Assembly (NCBI GenBank): GCA_964518995.1
Contig: CAZFJU010000101.1
Span: 1-14,522 of the forward strand
Length of the DNA: 14,522 bases
Direction of reading: 5' to 3'
Source of the DNA: ZC4RG20 sp964518995
GTDB taxonomy: Bacteria; Pseudomonadota; Gammaproteobacteria; Steroidobacterales; Rariloculaceae
The position numbers and the translations under genes are program-made. Positions 6,869-14,398 of this stretch are shown piece by piece (position 1 is the stretch's first letter; each line of letters opens with the position of its first letter). The notes beneath the pieces are model-generated. The model saw only the letters and a program-made list of their open reading frames with translations, had not been told where the DNA came from and did not search any database.

Positions 6869-8467
6869 ATGAGTGCTCGTAAGTTCTTGAACTGGCGTTT
6901 CATGCTCATTCTCGTCCACCGCTGGATGGGGATCGCGTTCGGCTTGTTGTTCCTGATGTGGTTCCTGTCCGGCGTCGCCTTTATGTATTGGGGCATGCCG
7001 AGTCTCAGTGCCGGGGAGCGGATGGACCGGCAAAGCGAGGTCGATCTCTCGACCGCCGCCGTGACCCCGCTCGAGGCCGCGAGCCGTAACGGGTTGCGCC
7101 CCGGCAGCCTAAGTATCGCCATGCGGGAAGATCGGCCGATCTACCGCTTCGGCCAGAGCGCCATCTACGCCGACACGGGGGAGCGCGTGGAAACCGTGCC
7201 GGCGGATGCGGACGAAGCGGTGCAAATCGTCCGCCGCTGGGTGCCCGAGCGCGCCGCGACGATCCGTTATGACGAGCTGCTGACCGACGTCGACCAATGG
7301 ACCTTGCAGACGCGGCAGATGCCGTTGCATCGGATCGCAGTCGGCGATGAGCGGGACACCTACTATTACGTCGCGGCGAGCAACGGCCAGCTCGTGATGA
7401 AGACCGATCGTGCGAGCCGGATGAAGGGCTTCGCGAGCGGTGTGCTGCATTGGGTGTACTTCACCCCGCTACGCAAACACGGCTATGTGTGGAACCAGTT
7501 TATTATCTGGTCGTCGTTTGCCGGAGCGCTGATGTGCCTGCTCGGTCTGGTGCTCGGTCTTCAGCGCCTGTCCCCGCGAGCGCGGTATCGCCGCAGAGGG
7601 AAGCCGGTGCATTCGCCCTATACAGGTCTACTGGGCTGGCACCATTACTCCGGTCTGCTATTCGGTCTGGTTACTTTCACGTGGGTGCTGAGCGGCGGCT
7701 TCTCCGTGAATCCGTTCGGCATGTTCGCCGGCGGGAGCGGGCTCGACGGCGCGCAGCGCAGCATGATCAGCGGCGGTCCGTTCGACCTCGAGGCCGTCGA
7801 GCTCGATGCGCTGAAGGAGGGCGCCGCAACGCTTGCGGAGGAACTTCCGGTCAAGGAAATCGATGTCCTGCAGTTTCGCGGCGCGTTGTACTTGACGGCC
7901 AGCCGACCGCCGTCTGCGCTCAATCCGGTGCCGAGAGTCGGCCCGCCGGAGCGCAGAATGGTATCGCTCGCGCATCCGGAGCGGGGTACGTTCACCAAAT
8001 TCGATGACGCCGTCATCGAGGAGCTGGCCGACGAGATCGTGACCGACGTCCCCGTGCGCGATCGTGAGTGGCTGCAGAGCTACGACCTTTACTATCGAAG
8101 CCGCGACGGGGCAAGACCGCTGCCGGTGCTGCGCATCCGCTACGAGGACGAGCAGGGGACCTGGCTGTATTTCGACCCGCATACCGGCAGCGTGTCGTTG
8201 CTGCATCGACAGAACCGCGTGCGGCGCTGGCTCTACGACGCGTTGCATGAGTTCGATATTCCGTACCTCTACGAGCGCCGACCGCTTTGGGACATCGTCG
8301 TGATCGGGCTCAGCATCGGCGGCATCGTGCTCGCGGGCACCACTTTGTGGCCGGGCTTCAAGCGAGTAGGGCGGCATCTCCGCCGTCTAGGTCGGCGGCT
8401 GAGCGCACTGCTTCCGTCGGCGCGCAACGCGACGCAAGCCCGGCGAGAGGGCGCGGCGGCACGTTAA
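6869..8467 (+). CDS. PepSY-domain inner-membrane protein (siderophore/ferric reductase-like)
   Basis: This is a 532-residue PepSY_TM family protein. Four transmembrane helices are apparent at about 17-40, 208-231, 258-281 and 474-494, separated by two large periplasmic loops (about 41-205 and 282-470) that would carry the PepSY-type domains. Histidines sit at membrane borders: H17 (HRWMG), H194 (LHW), H258/H259 (WHHYSG) and H460 (LHEFD). These are plausible haem ligands. In this family FoxB of Pseudomonas is a haem-containing inner-membrane siderophore reductase, and other members accompany TonB receptors for iron. Here no siderophore receptor is adjacent, so the iron role is inference. ATG 6869 gives a natural N-terminus but has a weak Shine-Dalgarno sequence. 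The C-terminal tail (495-532) is strongly basic and probably cytoplasmic. The gene converges on the next one with a 39-nt gap. Confidence 0.88.
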   Translation: MSARKFLNWRFMLILVHRWMGIAFGLLFLMWFLSGVAFMYWGMPSLSAGERMDRQSEVDLSTAAVTPLEAASRNGLRPGSLSIAMREDRPIYRFGQSAIYADTGERVETVPADADEAVQIVRRWVPERAATIRYDELLTDVDQWTLQTRQMPLHRIAVGDERDTYYYVAASNGQLVMKTDRASRMKGFASGVLHWVYFTPLRKHGYVWNQFIIWSSFAGALMCLLGLVLGLQRLSPRARYRRRGKPVHSPYTGLLGWHHYSGLLFGLVTFTWVLSGGFSVNPFGMFAGGSGLDGAQRSMISGGPFDLEAVELDALKEGAATLAEELPVKEIDVLQFRGALYLTASRPPSALNPVPRVGPPERRMVSLAHPERGTFTKFDDAVIEELADEIVTDVPVRDREWLQSYDLYYRSRDGARPLPVLRIRYEDEQGTWLYFDPHTGSVSLLHRQNRVRRWLYDALHEFDIPYLYERRPLWDIVVIGLSIGGIVLAGTTLWPGFKRVGRHLRRLGRRLSALLPSARNATQARREGAAAR

Positions 8468-8506
8468 GCGCCGCAGCGCGTGTCGGAATCCGCGTGGTCG
8501 AACGTG

Positions 8507-9295
8507 CTATTCCGGCTTGCGGAACAACAGGACGAAGCGGTCCGTTCGATCTGACACGGCCGGATCACCGACCTCGAGTGTGAGCTGATCGTCCGGGCGA
8601 TAAAACACCTCGCTGAAGTCGACGAGCTCGAACCCCGCCTCCTGCACCTCCTTGATGACGAGCACGGGATCGACGCGCCGTCCGTTCTCGCGGCTGCCGG
8701 GCTCCATGTGTCGCCGCGTATGATCGACGATGCCGTAGCGGCCGCCGGGTTGCAGGGCGTCGAAGGCGGAACGATTGACTGTCATCCGGTCCGCGGGCGT
8801 GAAGTTGTGATAGTTGCGGAAGGTCAGCACCAGATCGACCGGCTCGACGTCCCAGCGTCCGGACGGCCCGAAGGGGCCGCCGCTGCCGCCGCCTGCTGCG
8901 CCCCAGTCGAGCACCTCGACGTCCTCGAGGTCAGGAACATTGGCGACCTCGGCAAACATGTTCGCGTAGAAGCCCTGAGGATGTGTGACGTAAAGTTTGC
9001 CGCGCTCCTTCAGCAGCGGCGCCAGAATCTTCGTATACCACCCTCCCGCCGGCAGGATCTCGATCACGCGCATGTCCTCCTGCATGCCAAAAAACTCGAG
9101 CACGTCGGCAGGGATCCGGTTCACGTCCCGCGCGCGCTCTTCGGCCGTGCGGATGTCGCTTTGCAGCACTTCGAGCACACGTTGCTGGAAGGGGGTGGGA
9201 CCCGCGGGCTGCGCGCCGGAGGAAAGCGGATACGAGACGATCGCGAAAGCAGCGGTGAGCGGACCGATGCGGCCGAGGATATGAGTACAGCGCAT
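8507..9295 (-). CDS. exported COG4798-type class I methyltransferase
   Basis: This is a 262-residue protein with an N-terminal export signal: basic residues R2 and R9, a hydrophobic core at about 10-23, and a probable signal peptidase I site after SGA28. The rest is a predicted SAM-dependent methyltransferase of the COG4798 type. The motif I region is VIEILPAGGWYTKIL (77-91), D154 begins DLVLTFRNYHNF, LQPGGRYGIVDH lies at 181-192, and R207/D209 precede a VIKEVQEAGFELVDFSEVF stretch. A Gly-rich insert lies at 132-147. The motif I Gly pattern departs from the standard ExGxGxG. Many COG4798 proteins appear to be exported, which is puzzling because SAM is cytoplasmic; the substrate is unknown. 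ATG 9295 has an AAGGG Shine-Dalgarno sequence about 10 nt upstream on the minus strand. Confidence 0.85.
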   Translation of the reverse strand: MRCTHILGRIGPLTAAFAIVSYPLSSGAQPAGPTPFQQRVLEVLQSDIRTAEERARDVNRIPADVLEFFGMQEDMRVIEILPAGGWYTKILAPLLKERGKLYVTHPQGFYANMFAEVANVPDLEDVEVLDWGAAGGGSGGPFGPSGRWDVEPVDLVLTFRNYHNFTPADRMTVNRSAFDALQPGGRYGIVDHTRRHMEPGSRENGRRVDPVLVIKEVQEAGFELVDFSEVFYRPDDQLTLEVGDPAVSDRTDRFVLLFRKPE

Positions 9296-9383
9296 GCTGG
9301 GGTTACCCTTTGATATGGAACAGTGAGTTGCCGAGCACGCATAAGAGTGTCAGGATGTCAGCACGTTCCCTAAGCTAGGACGT

Positions 9384-9412
9384 CTTGCGCAAAATGGGCA
9401 GTGCTGTGCAAG
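9384..9412. promoter_or_regulatory. weak inverted repeat in divergent promoter region
   Basis: CTTGCGCA (9384-9391) and TGTGCAAG (9405-9412) form an inverted repeat with one non-Watson-Crick position, centred in the 141-bp gap between the two divergent methyltransferase genes. It lies about 25 nt upstream of the plus-strand gene. It could be an operator or a 5'-leader stem. This is structure only. Confidence 0.25.
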
Positions 9413-9436
9413 CAGACGGAAAGAACGTGAGGCGGC

Positions 9437-10117
9437 ATGAAAATCTTAAAGATGAGAGAGGAGATTGCGGCGATCGAGCAGGCGATCAGCTCGCTCGGCG
9501 AGGATCTTACCATCCTCGAGGCAGGCTGCGGGCGAAGATGGCCTTTGAAGCTCACCGTGCGATATCGGCTCGTCGGCGTAGACCCTGACGAGAACGCGCT
9601 CAAGATACGCCTGGCGACCCGCGGAGATCTCGACGAGTATCAGGTCTGTAAGGTCAACGATGCCGCGTTTTCCGAGCAATCCTTCGACGTGATCTACTGC
9701 TCCTATGTGCTGGAGCATGTCCGAGGCGTGCCGGTGGTTCTCGAAGCGTTCGCGCGCTGGATCAAGCCCGGTGGGCTTGTGGTGCTGCGTATTCCGGACT
9801 CTAGGAGCGTATACGGCTTCCTCGCGCACCACACGCCGCACTGGTTTCACGTGATAGCACAGCGTTACGTGTTTCGGTTCAAACATGCAGGTAAGCGCGG
9901 CTTCGGCCCGTATCCCGTCGTCTATGAGCCCGAGATGTCGCTTGCATCGCTCGAGCGATATTGTGCACGCAACGGTTTCTCGATGACGGTCACCGCCAAC
10001 GCGCAGTATCTCGAGACCGCCGCTTGGCTCGCGCCTTTCGCCGCGGTTTTTGCCGCGCTGTCCTTCGGATACCTCGAGTGGCGCCACAGCGATCTTGCCG
10101 TGTTGATCCGTACCTGA
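9437..10117 (+). CDS. class I SAM-dependent methyltransferase (Methyltransf_11-like)
   Basis: This is a 226-residue cytoplasmic methyltransferase. SAM-binding motif I is ILEAGCG (26-32), followed by the acidic residue after strand 2 in VGVDPDENAL (D49), the post-motif segment FDVIYCSYVLEHV (83-95) and IKPGGLVVLRIP (109-120). The C-terminal third (about 125-226) contains a run of aromatic and basic residues (WFHVIAQRYVFRFKH) and a hydrophobic stretch at 194-212 that could contact membrane or lipid. This pattern is common among methyltransferases of glycan, O-antigen and lipid pathways, but no such genes are nearby, so the substrate is unknown. ATG 9437 follows a modest GAGG and gives a natural N-terminus. 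It is unrelated in detail to the divergent exported methyltransferase. Confidence 0.88.
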   Translation: MKILKMREEIAAIEQAISSLGEDLTILEAGCGRRWPLKLTVRYRLVGVDPDENALKIRLATRGDLDEYQVCKVNDAAFSEQSFDVIYCSYVLEHVRGVPVVLEAFARWIKPGGLVVLRIPDSRSVYGFLAHHTPHWFHVIAQRYVFRFKHAGKRGFGPYPVVYEPEMSLASLERYCARNGFSMTVTANAQYLETAAWLAPFAAVFAALSFGYLEWRHSDLAVLIRT

Positions 10118-10181
10118 CTCCGCGGGCTTCGCCATGCGCAAGCGCCGTCGCGAGGGCCGCCGCGAGCCTGTAACATGAGCG

Positions 10182-10206
10182 ACGGCTGCCGAGCGGCGGC
10201 AGCCGT
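10182..10206 (+). promoter_or_regulatory. perfect 10-bp hairpin in the leader of the SRPBCC gene
   Basis: ACGGCTGCCG (10182-10191) and CGGCAGCCGT (10197-10206) form a perfect stem with a 5-nt AGCGG loop. The stem ends about 5 nt before the Shine-Dalgarno sequence AGGAG (10212-10216) and 16 nt before ATG 10223. No T-run follows, so a terminator for the upstream methyltransferase is less likely than a 5'-leader element that protects the mRNA or affects initiation. Confidence 0.5.
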
Positions 10207-10222
10207 TATTCAGGAGAAAAAG

Positions 10223-10714
10223 ATGAAGAACATCCTGGTTGCGCTCGGTGCGGCGGTGATCGTCGCTGCTCCGGCCCTGGCGGCGGAGCCCGAATACGTC
10301 ACGGTCGAGATGGAAATCGACATTGCGAAGCCGGCCGAAGAGGTCTGGGCGGCGGTCGGCGATTACTGCGATATCGGCGAGTGGCTCAACCTCGACTGCG
10401 AGATTACGTCCGGCGATGGCGGGATCGGCACCGTGCGCGTGCTGGCAGGGCGTATCACCGAGATACTCGTTGCCCAAACGGAGCTCGCCTATGGCTACAC
10501 ACAGCCGGCCGTCGAGGGGCAGTTCTATAATCTGTACCACGGGTTCATGGAAGCGCGGCCTGTGGACTCCGATACGTCGAAGATCATCTACACGCTGGTG
10601 TATGACGTCTCCGACATGCCCGATCAGGCCGCGAAGGACGCCGACGTCGAGCGGCGCCGCGGCATGTTCCAGACTGCCCTCGAGAGCATGAAGCGCATCG
10701 CCGAAGGGCAGTAG
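10223..10714 (+). CDS. secreted SRPBCC-fold (START/Bet v1-like) protein
   Basis: This is a 163-residue protein with a clear Sec signal peptide: MKN, a hydrophobic core ILVALGAAVIVAA, then PALA with cleavage after A20 or A21. The mature part has the SRPBCC opening pattern EIDIAKPAEEVWAAVGDYCDIGEWL, a helix-grip fold that binds hydrophobic ligands, followed by strands and a long C-terminal helix (about 136-162) that closes the cavity. ATG 10223 is preferred over ATG 10175 because AGGAG (10212-10216) precedes it and the signal peptide begins there; the upstream ATG has no Shine-Dalgarno sequence and would put residues before the signal. Two cysteines (C49, C59) could form a disulfide in the periplasm. 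The ligand is unknown. The stop lies 10 nt from the end of the convergent Tat remnant. Confidence 0.88.
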   Translation: MKNILVALGAAVIVAAPALAAEPEYVTVEMEIDIAKPAEEVWAAVGDYCDIGEWLNLDCEITSGDGGIGTVRVLAGRITEILVAQTELAYGYTQPAVEGQFYNLYHGFMEARPVDSDTSKIIYTLVYDVSDMPDQAAKDADVERRRGMFQTALESMKRIAEGQ

Positions 10715-10724
10715 ACCGGGCGCG

Positions 10725-10957
10725 TCAGGAGGGCGGCAACGGCAGCCGTCGTGGAGGCCCGGCGGGCGCCTGCGCTTCCGGATCCCAGTCGATCAGAAAT
10801 GCGGCCGGCGTGGCCGACGCCAGCGACAACAGACGCCGGCCGTCTTTGGCCACGACGCTCTCGGCCTGCCGAAAGTCGAGGCCGTCGATGCCCGTTCGGT
10901 TACAGCGCCGCCAGCCGCGATGGCGGACCCGAGGAAGGTGCGTCGGTTCAGTGTCAT
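10725..10957 (-). pseudogene. frameshifted Tat-signal protein remnant
   Basis: On the minus strand, ATG 10957 opens MTLNRRTFLGSAIAAGGA, a textbook twin-arginine signal (RRTFLG plus a hydrophobic stretch), with GGAG about 12 nt upstream. In that frame the sequence after about residue 18 loses its codon bias, becomes Arg/Trp-rich and stops at 10793. A second minus-strand frame, from about 10892 to the TGA at 10725-10727, has strong G/C third positions and a protein-like sequence (GIDGLDFRQAESVV, LLSLASATPAAFLIDWDPE). The total span, 233 nt, is one base short of 78 codons. I infer a single-base deletion around 10893-10905 in a Tat-exported protein of about 77 residues, or a remnant of a larger one. 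A sequencing or assembly error would look the same. I do not recognise the family. Confidence 0.55.
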
Positions 10958-11061
10958 CGGCTCGATGGGCTCCGCTTGAGTGGCCAAGTTGACGTCATCA
11001 TAGACGGAAGAGGTCGACGGAGCAGGCAGACGGCGCCGCACGGCGGCGACTGGCGCGCCGT

Positions 11062-11079
11062 TAGCGCCAAAAGGCGCTA
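11062..11079 (+). promoter_or_regulatory. hairpin upstream of the PQQ dehydrogenase gene
   Basis: TAGCGCC and GGCGCTA form a perfect 7-bp stem around an AAAA loop, about 63 nt before the dehydrogenase ATG. No T-run follows on the plus strand. It sits in the 185-bp gap between the Tat remnant and the dehydrogenase, which must contain the dehydrogenase promoter. I found no reliable promoter boxes there. Confidence 0.3.
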
Positions 11080-11142
11080 CGCTTTGCCGCAGCCAAGAAC
11101 GACCCGGCTGGACCGGGCGAACGACTCGGGGGAGGAGACTTG

Positions 11143-13071
11143 ATGATTCGGCAGATTCGGCGCGCCGCGCTCGCGGCTTCCGTTTGCACGGCGATGATCT
11201 CGTCGGCAGGGGCTCAGAGCGGCGCGGCGCATGAAGCGCTCGCCGAGTGGCCCGTCTATGGCGGCAGCTTGCACGCGCAGCACTATTCGCCGCTCGAGCA
11301 GATCGATGCGTCGAACGTCGGCCAGCTTCAGGTGGCATGGCGCTGGTCGGCGGCGAACCATGGCCCGCGGGCGGAGCCGCGCATGCAGACCACGCCGCTG
11401 ATGATCGGCGGCGTGCTCTATGCGACGGCCGGGAGCACGCGCAACGTCGTGGCGATCGACGCGGGCAGCGGCGAGACGTTGTGGATGTGGCGTCCGAACG
11501 AGGGCGAGCGCTTCGACAATGCGCCTCGCAAGCTCTCCGGCCGCGGGGTCGCGTATTGGAGCGACGGACAGGGCGATGCCCGGATCATCACGGTCACACC
11601 GGGGTTTCATCTGGTTGCGCTCGACGCGGAGACCGGCCTGCCGGCGCCGGGGTTCGGCCAGGACGGCACGGTCGACATGCACGCCTTGTTGCGCGGCCCT
11701 GCGGACAATATCGAGATCGGCTCCACGTCGCCGCCGCTCGTCATCGGCGATGTGATCGTCGTGGGGCCGGCGCATGGCGTCGGCGCGCGGCCGAACTCGA
11801 TGACTCAGGTGAAGGGTGATGTCCGCGGTTTCGATGCGCGCACGGGCGAGCTCAGATGGACCTTCCACACCGTCCCCGAGCGCGGCGAGCACGGCTACGA
11901 CACTTGGCTCGACGGCTCCGCCGAGTACACCGGCAACGCCGGCGTCTGGGCGCCGATGTCCGCGGATCCGGAGCTCGGCCTCGTTTACCTGCCGGTCGAG
12001 GCGCCAACCAGCGATATGTATGGCGGCCATCGGCACGGCGCGAATTTGTTCGGCAACAGCATCGTGGCGCTGAACGCGGAGACCGGCGAGCGGGTCTGGC
12101 ACTACCAGCTCATTCATCACGACATCTGGGATTGGGACAATCCGACGACGCCGATGCTGCTCGATGTCGAGGTCGACGGTGCGCCGGTGAAGGCCGTCGT
12201 GCAGCTCACCAAGCAGGCGTTTGCGTACGCATTCGATCGAGTCAGCGGCGAGCCGATCTGGCCGATCGACGAGCGGCCGGTGCCACAGACCGACGTGCCG
12301 GGTGAGTGGACATCGCCGACGCAGCCCTTTCCGACCAAGCCCGCCGCCTATGATCGGCAAGGGTTTACGGAGGACGACCTCGTCGATTTCACGCCGGAGA
12401 TCGCGGCCGCTGCGCGCGAAGCAGTGCAGGATCTGCGCCTCGGCCCGATGTTCAATCCGCCGTCGTTGCGCAACGCCGAGGATGGCACCCGCGGCACGCT
12501 GCTGCTGCCCAATTTCGGCGGCGGCACGAACTGGGAAGGCGGCGCCGCAGACCCGGAGACCGGCATGCTGTATGTCGGCTCGATTACGAATCCCGCCGTT
12601 TTCTCGGTTGACGAGCCCGAGCGCGGCAGCACGGACATGCGCTATATCTTCACCGGCGGGCAGGTGCCGAGCCCGATGGATCTGCCGATCGTCAAGCCGC
12701 CGTACGGTCGCATTACCGCGATCGACATGAACACCGGCGAGCACGTGTGGATGAAGCCGAACGGCAGGACGCCGCCGGCGATCGCAAACCACCCGGCTCT
12801 GCGCGGCATCGATATTGGCGAGACCGGCAAGCCGGTGCGGCCGGCGCTGCTCGTGACACGAACGTTGCTGTTCGCCGGCGAGGGCTGGGGTGGGGATCCG
12901 ATCCTGCGTGCGTACGACAAAGCCACGGGTGACATGGTCGCTGAGATCGAGCTGCCGGGGCAGGCCGCCGGTAAGCCGATGACTTACATGCTCGACGGCA
13001 AGCAGTACATCGTGCTCGCGATCGGGCGGCCGGGTCCGCCGGAGCTGATCGCGCTGACGTTGCCGAACTGA
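11143..13071 (+). CDS. periplasmic PQQ-dependent quinoprotein dehydrogenase (glucose/quinate dehydrogenase-like)
   Basis: This is a 642-residue precursor with a Sec-type signal (RQIRR, a hydrophobic stretch to about 20, and cleavage near SAGA/QSG at 24-25). The mature part is an eight-bladed PQQ beta-propeller. Propeller repeats with the (I/V)ALDAxTGExxW pattern recur, for example at 103-115, 229-239 and 308-319. The active-site segment IHHDIWDWD (324-332) gives D330, matching E. coli Gcd D466, and K357 in TKQAF has the same 27-residue spacing as Gcd D466-K493. NFGGGTNWEGG (457-467) is typical of membrane glucose/quinate dehydrogenases. It lacks both the N-terminal five-helix anchor of Gcd and a C-terminal cytochrome c domain, and the mature chain has no Cys, so it lacks the vicinal disulfide of methanol dehydrogenases. 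ATG 11143 has GGAGGAG 5 nt upstream. The substrate is an alcohol or sugar, not resolved. Confidence 0.9.
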   Translation: MIRQIRRAALAASVCTAMISSAGAQSGAAHEALAEWPVYGGSLHAQHYSPLEQIDASNVGQLQVAWRWSAANHGPRAEPRMQTTPLMIGGVLYATAGSTRNVVAIDAGSGETLWMWRPNEGERFDNAPRKLSGRGVAYWSDGQGDARIITVTPGFHLVALDAETGLPAPGFGQDGTVDMHALLRGPADNIEIGSTSPPLVIGDVIVVGPAHGVGARPNSMTQVKGDVRGFDARTGELRWTFHTVPERGEHGYDTWLDGSAEYTGNAGVWAPMSADPELGLVYLPVEAPTSDMYGGHRHGANLFGNSIVALNAETGERVWHYQLIHHDIWDWDNPTTPMLLDVEVDGAPVKAVVQLTKQAFAYAFDRVSGEPIWPIDERPVPQTDVPGEWTSPTQPFPTKPAAYDRQGFTEDDLVDFTPEIAAAAREAVQDLRLGPMFNPPSLRNAEDGTRGTLLLPNFGGGTNWEGGAADPETGMLYVGSITNPAVFSVDEPERGSTDMRYIFTGGQVPSPMDLPIVKPPYGRITAIDMNTGEHVWMKPNGRTPPAIANHPALRGIDIGETGKPVRPALLVTRTLLFAGEGWGGDPILRAYDKATGDMVAEIELPGQAAGKPMTYMLDGKQYIVLAIGRPGPPELIALTLPN

Positions 13072-13079
13072 GCCAGCCG

Positions 13080-13598
13080 TCAGCGCGGGATCAGTGCCTG
13101 TGCGTAATGGCGGCCCTTCTCGATATAAGAGGCCGCGCTCGCGTGCAGCATTTCGATCTCTTCATCGGTGACCTCGCGGATGCGCTTCGCCGGCACGCCG
13201 ACGATCAGGGACCGATCGGGAAAAACCTTGCGCTCCGTGACGAGCGCATTGGCGCCGACGATGCAGTAACGGCCAAGCACGGCGTGGCTCAGGATGGTCG
13301 CGCCGATGCCGATCAGGCAATAGTCGCCGACCCGGCAGCCGTGCACGGTCGCGGCATGGCCGATCGTGACGTTTGCGCCGACCTCGACCGGTGCGTCGTC
13401 GTCCACATGCACGACGGCGTTGTCCTGCACGTTGGTGCCGTCGCCGATCGTGATCGGTGCGCTGTCGCCGCGGAGTACGGCGCCGAACCATATGTTTGCG
13501 TCGCGGCCGAGACGGACGCGGCCGATGACGGACGCGCTCGGCGCGACGTACGAGTCGCCGAGCAGCTCGACGCGAAGATCGCCCAGATCGTACAGCAT
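13080..13598 (-). CDS. gamma-class carbonic anhydrase family protein (YrdA/PaaY-like)
   Basis: This is a 172-residue left-handed beta-helix trimer-forming protein with hexapeptide repeats (for example APSASVIGRVRLG and GANVTIGHAATVHG). The three zinc ligands of the gamma-CA family are present as H64 (VVHV), H81 (GHAATVHG) and H86 (same segment), together with R43 and D45 (LRGD) and Q58/D59 of the trimer interface. Length is normal for the short YrdA/PaaY subgroup. That subgroup lacks the acidic loop of Cam, so carbonic anhydrase activity is not assured. ATG 13598 begins 1 nt after the phosphoglycerate mutase stop (TGA-C-ATG), so the two are probably translationally coupled. The stop lies 8 bp from the convergent PQQ dehydrogenase stop. 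Confidence 0.93.
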   Translation of the reverse strand: MLYDLGDLRVELLGDSYVAPSASVIGRVRLGRDANIWFGAVLRGDSAPITIGDGTNVQDNAVVHVDDDAPVEVGANVTIGHAATVHGCRVGDYCLIGIGATILSHAVLGRYCIVGANALVTERKVFPDRSLIVGVPAKRIREVTDEEIEMLHASAASYIEKGRHYAQALIPR

Positions 13599-13599
13599 G

Positions 13600-14382
13600 T
13601 CAGTGCCCCTGCTGGCGGGACGCAGCTTGATTTGCGACCGCTTCTGCCGCCGCGGCGATCGCGGCCGGGTCGCCGAGATACTCGGCGCGCGTCGGTTTCA
13701 GCTGCGCGTCGAGCTCGTACAGACGCGGCACGCCTGTCGGGATGTTGACGCCGACGATCTCGTCGTCCGCGATTTCCTCGAGCATCTTCACCAGCGCGCG
13801 CAGGCTGTTGCCGTGCGCGGCGACGAGCACGTTGCGGCCAAGCAGTAGCTCCGCGCTGATGCGGTCGTCCCAATAGGGCCGAACCCGGTCGAGCGTCGTT
13901 TTCAACGACTCGGTGGCGGGCAGCACGCTCGGCGGCAGCTGCGCGTAGCGCGCATCGTGCCGCGGATGGCGCGCGTCGTCGAGCTCGAGCGGCGGCGGCG
14001 GGATATCGTAGCTCCGGCGCCAAATCTTCACCTGCTCGGCGCCATGCTTTGCGGCTGTCTCGGCTTTGTCGAGGCCCTGCAGCGCACCGTAGTGACGCTC
14101 GTTCAGGCGCCAGTGGCGCTCGACAGGGATCCAGGTCCGCTCCATTTCATCGAGTGTGAGCCATAGCGTTCTGATCGCGCGCACCAGGACGGACGTGAAG
14201 GCGATGTCGACGTCGAGCCCCGCGTCGCGAAGCGTGCGGCCGGCGTCACGCGCTTCGCGCTTTCCTTGCTCCGTCAGGTCGACGTCGGTCCAGCCGGTGA
14301 ACAGGTTTTTGAGGTTCCAGTCGCTTTGGCCGTGGCGCAGAAGCACCAGCTTGCCGATCTTCTTCTCGTTCATGCGCATCAT
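13600..14382 (-). CDS. gpmA: 2,3-bisphosphoglycerate-dependent phosphoglycerate mutase
   Basis: This is a 260-residue cytoplasmic glycolytic enzyme that interconverts 3- and 2-phosphoglycerate through a phosphohistidine. It shows LLRHGQSDWN (14-23, catalytic H17), NLFTGWTDVDLTEQG (26-40), ERHYGALQG (95-103, E95), the lid-like YDIPPPPL segment (125-132) and AAHGNSLRAL (188-197, H190). These are all hallmarks of the dPGM family. Length is in the usual 230-260 range, with an Ala-rich tail at 240-260. ATG 14382 is preceded on the minus strand by GGAG at 10 nt; a second ATG is adjacent and a third lies at codon 4. The gene leads a two-gene unit with the gamma-CA gene. REP-like repeats lie directly upstream, in its likely promoter region. 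Confidence 0.96.
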   Translation of the reverse strand: MMRMNEKKIGKLVLLRHGQSDWNLKNLFTGWTDVDLTEQGKREARDAGRTLRDAGLDVDIAFTSVLVRAIRTLWLTLDEMERTWIPVERHWRLNERHYGALQGLDKAETAAKHGAEQVKIWRRSYDIPPPPLELDDARHPRHDARYAQLPPSVLPATESLKTTLDRVRPYWDDRISAELLLGRNVLVAAHGNSLRALVKMLEEIADDEIVGVNIPTGVPRLYELDAQLKPTRAEYLGDPAAIAAAAEAVANQAASRQQGH

Positions 14383-14398
14383 TGTACGGAAACTCCGG

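Noticed and set aside
9446..10540. 364-residue minus-strand frame across the methyltransferase and SRPBCC genes
   Set aside because: It spans two supported plus-strand genes and a hairpin, with no family resemblance.
10958..11338. N-terminal extension of the Tat remnant frame upstream of its ATG
   Set aside because: The extension overlaps the PQQ dehydrogenase start, is Arg/Ser-rich, and would bury the Tat signal inside the protein.
11077..12792. 571-residue open frame antisense to the PQQ dehydrogenase
   Set aside because: It is Arg/His/Asp-rich without domain motifs and fully antisense to a well-supported gene; this is expected in GC-rich DNA.
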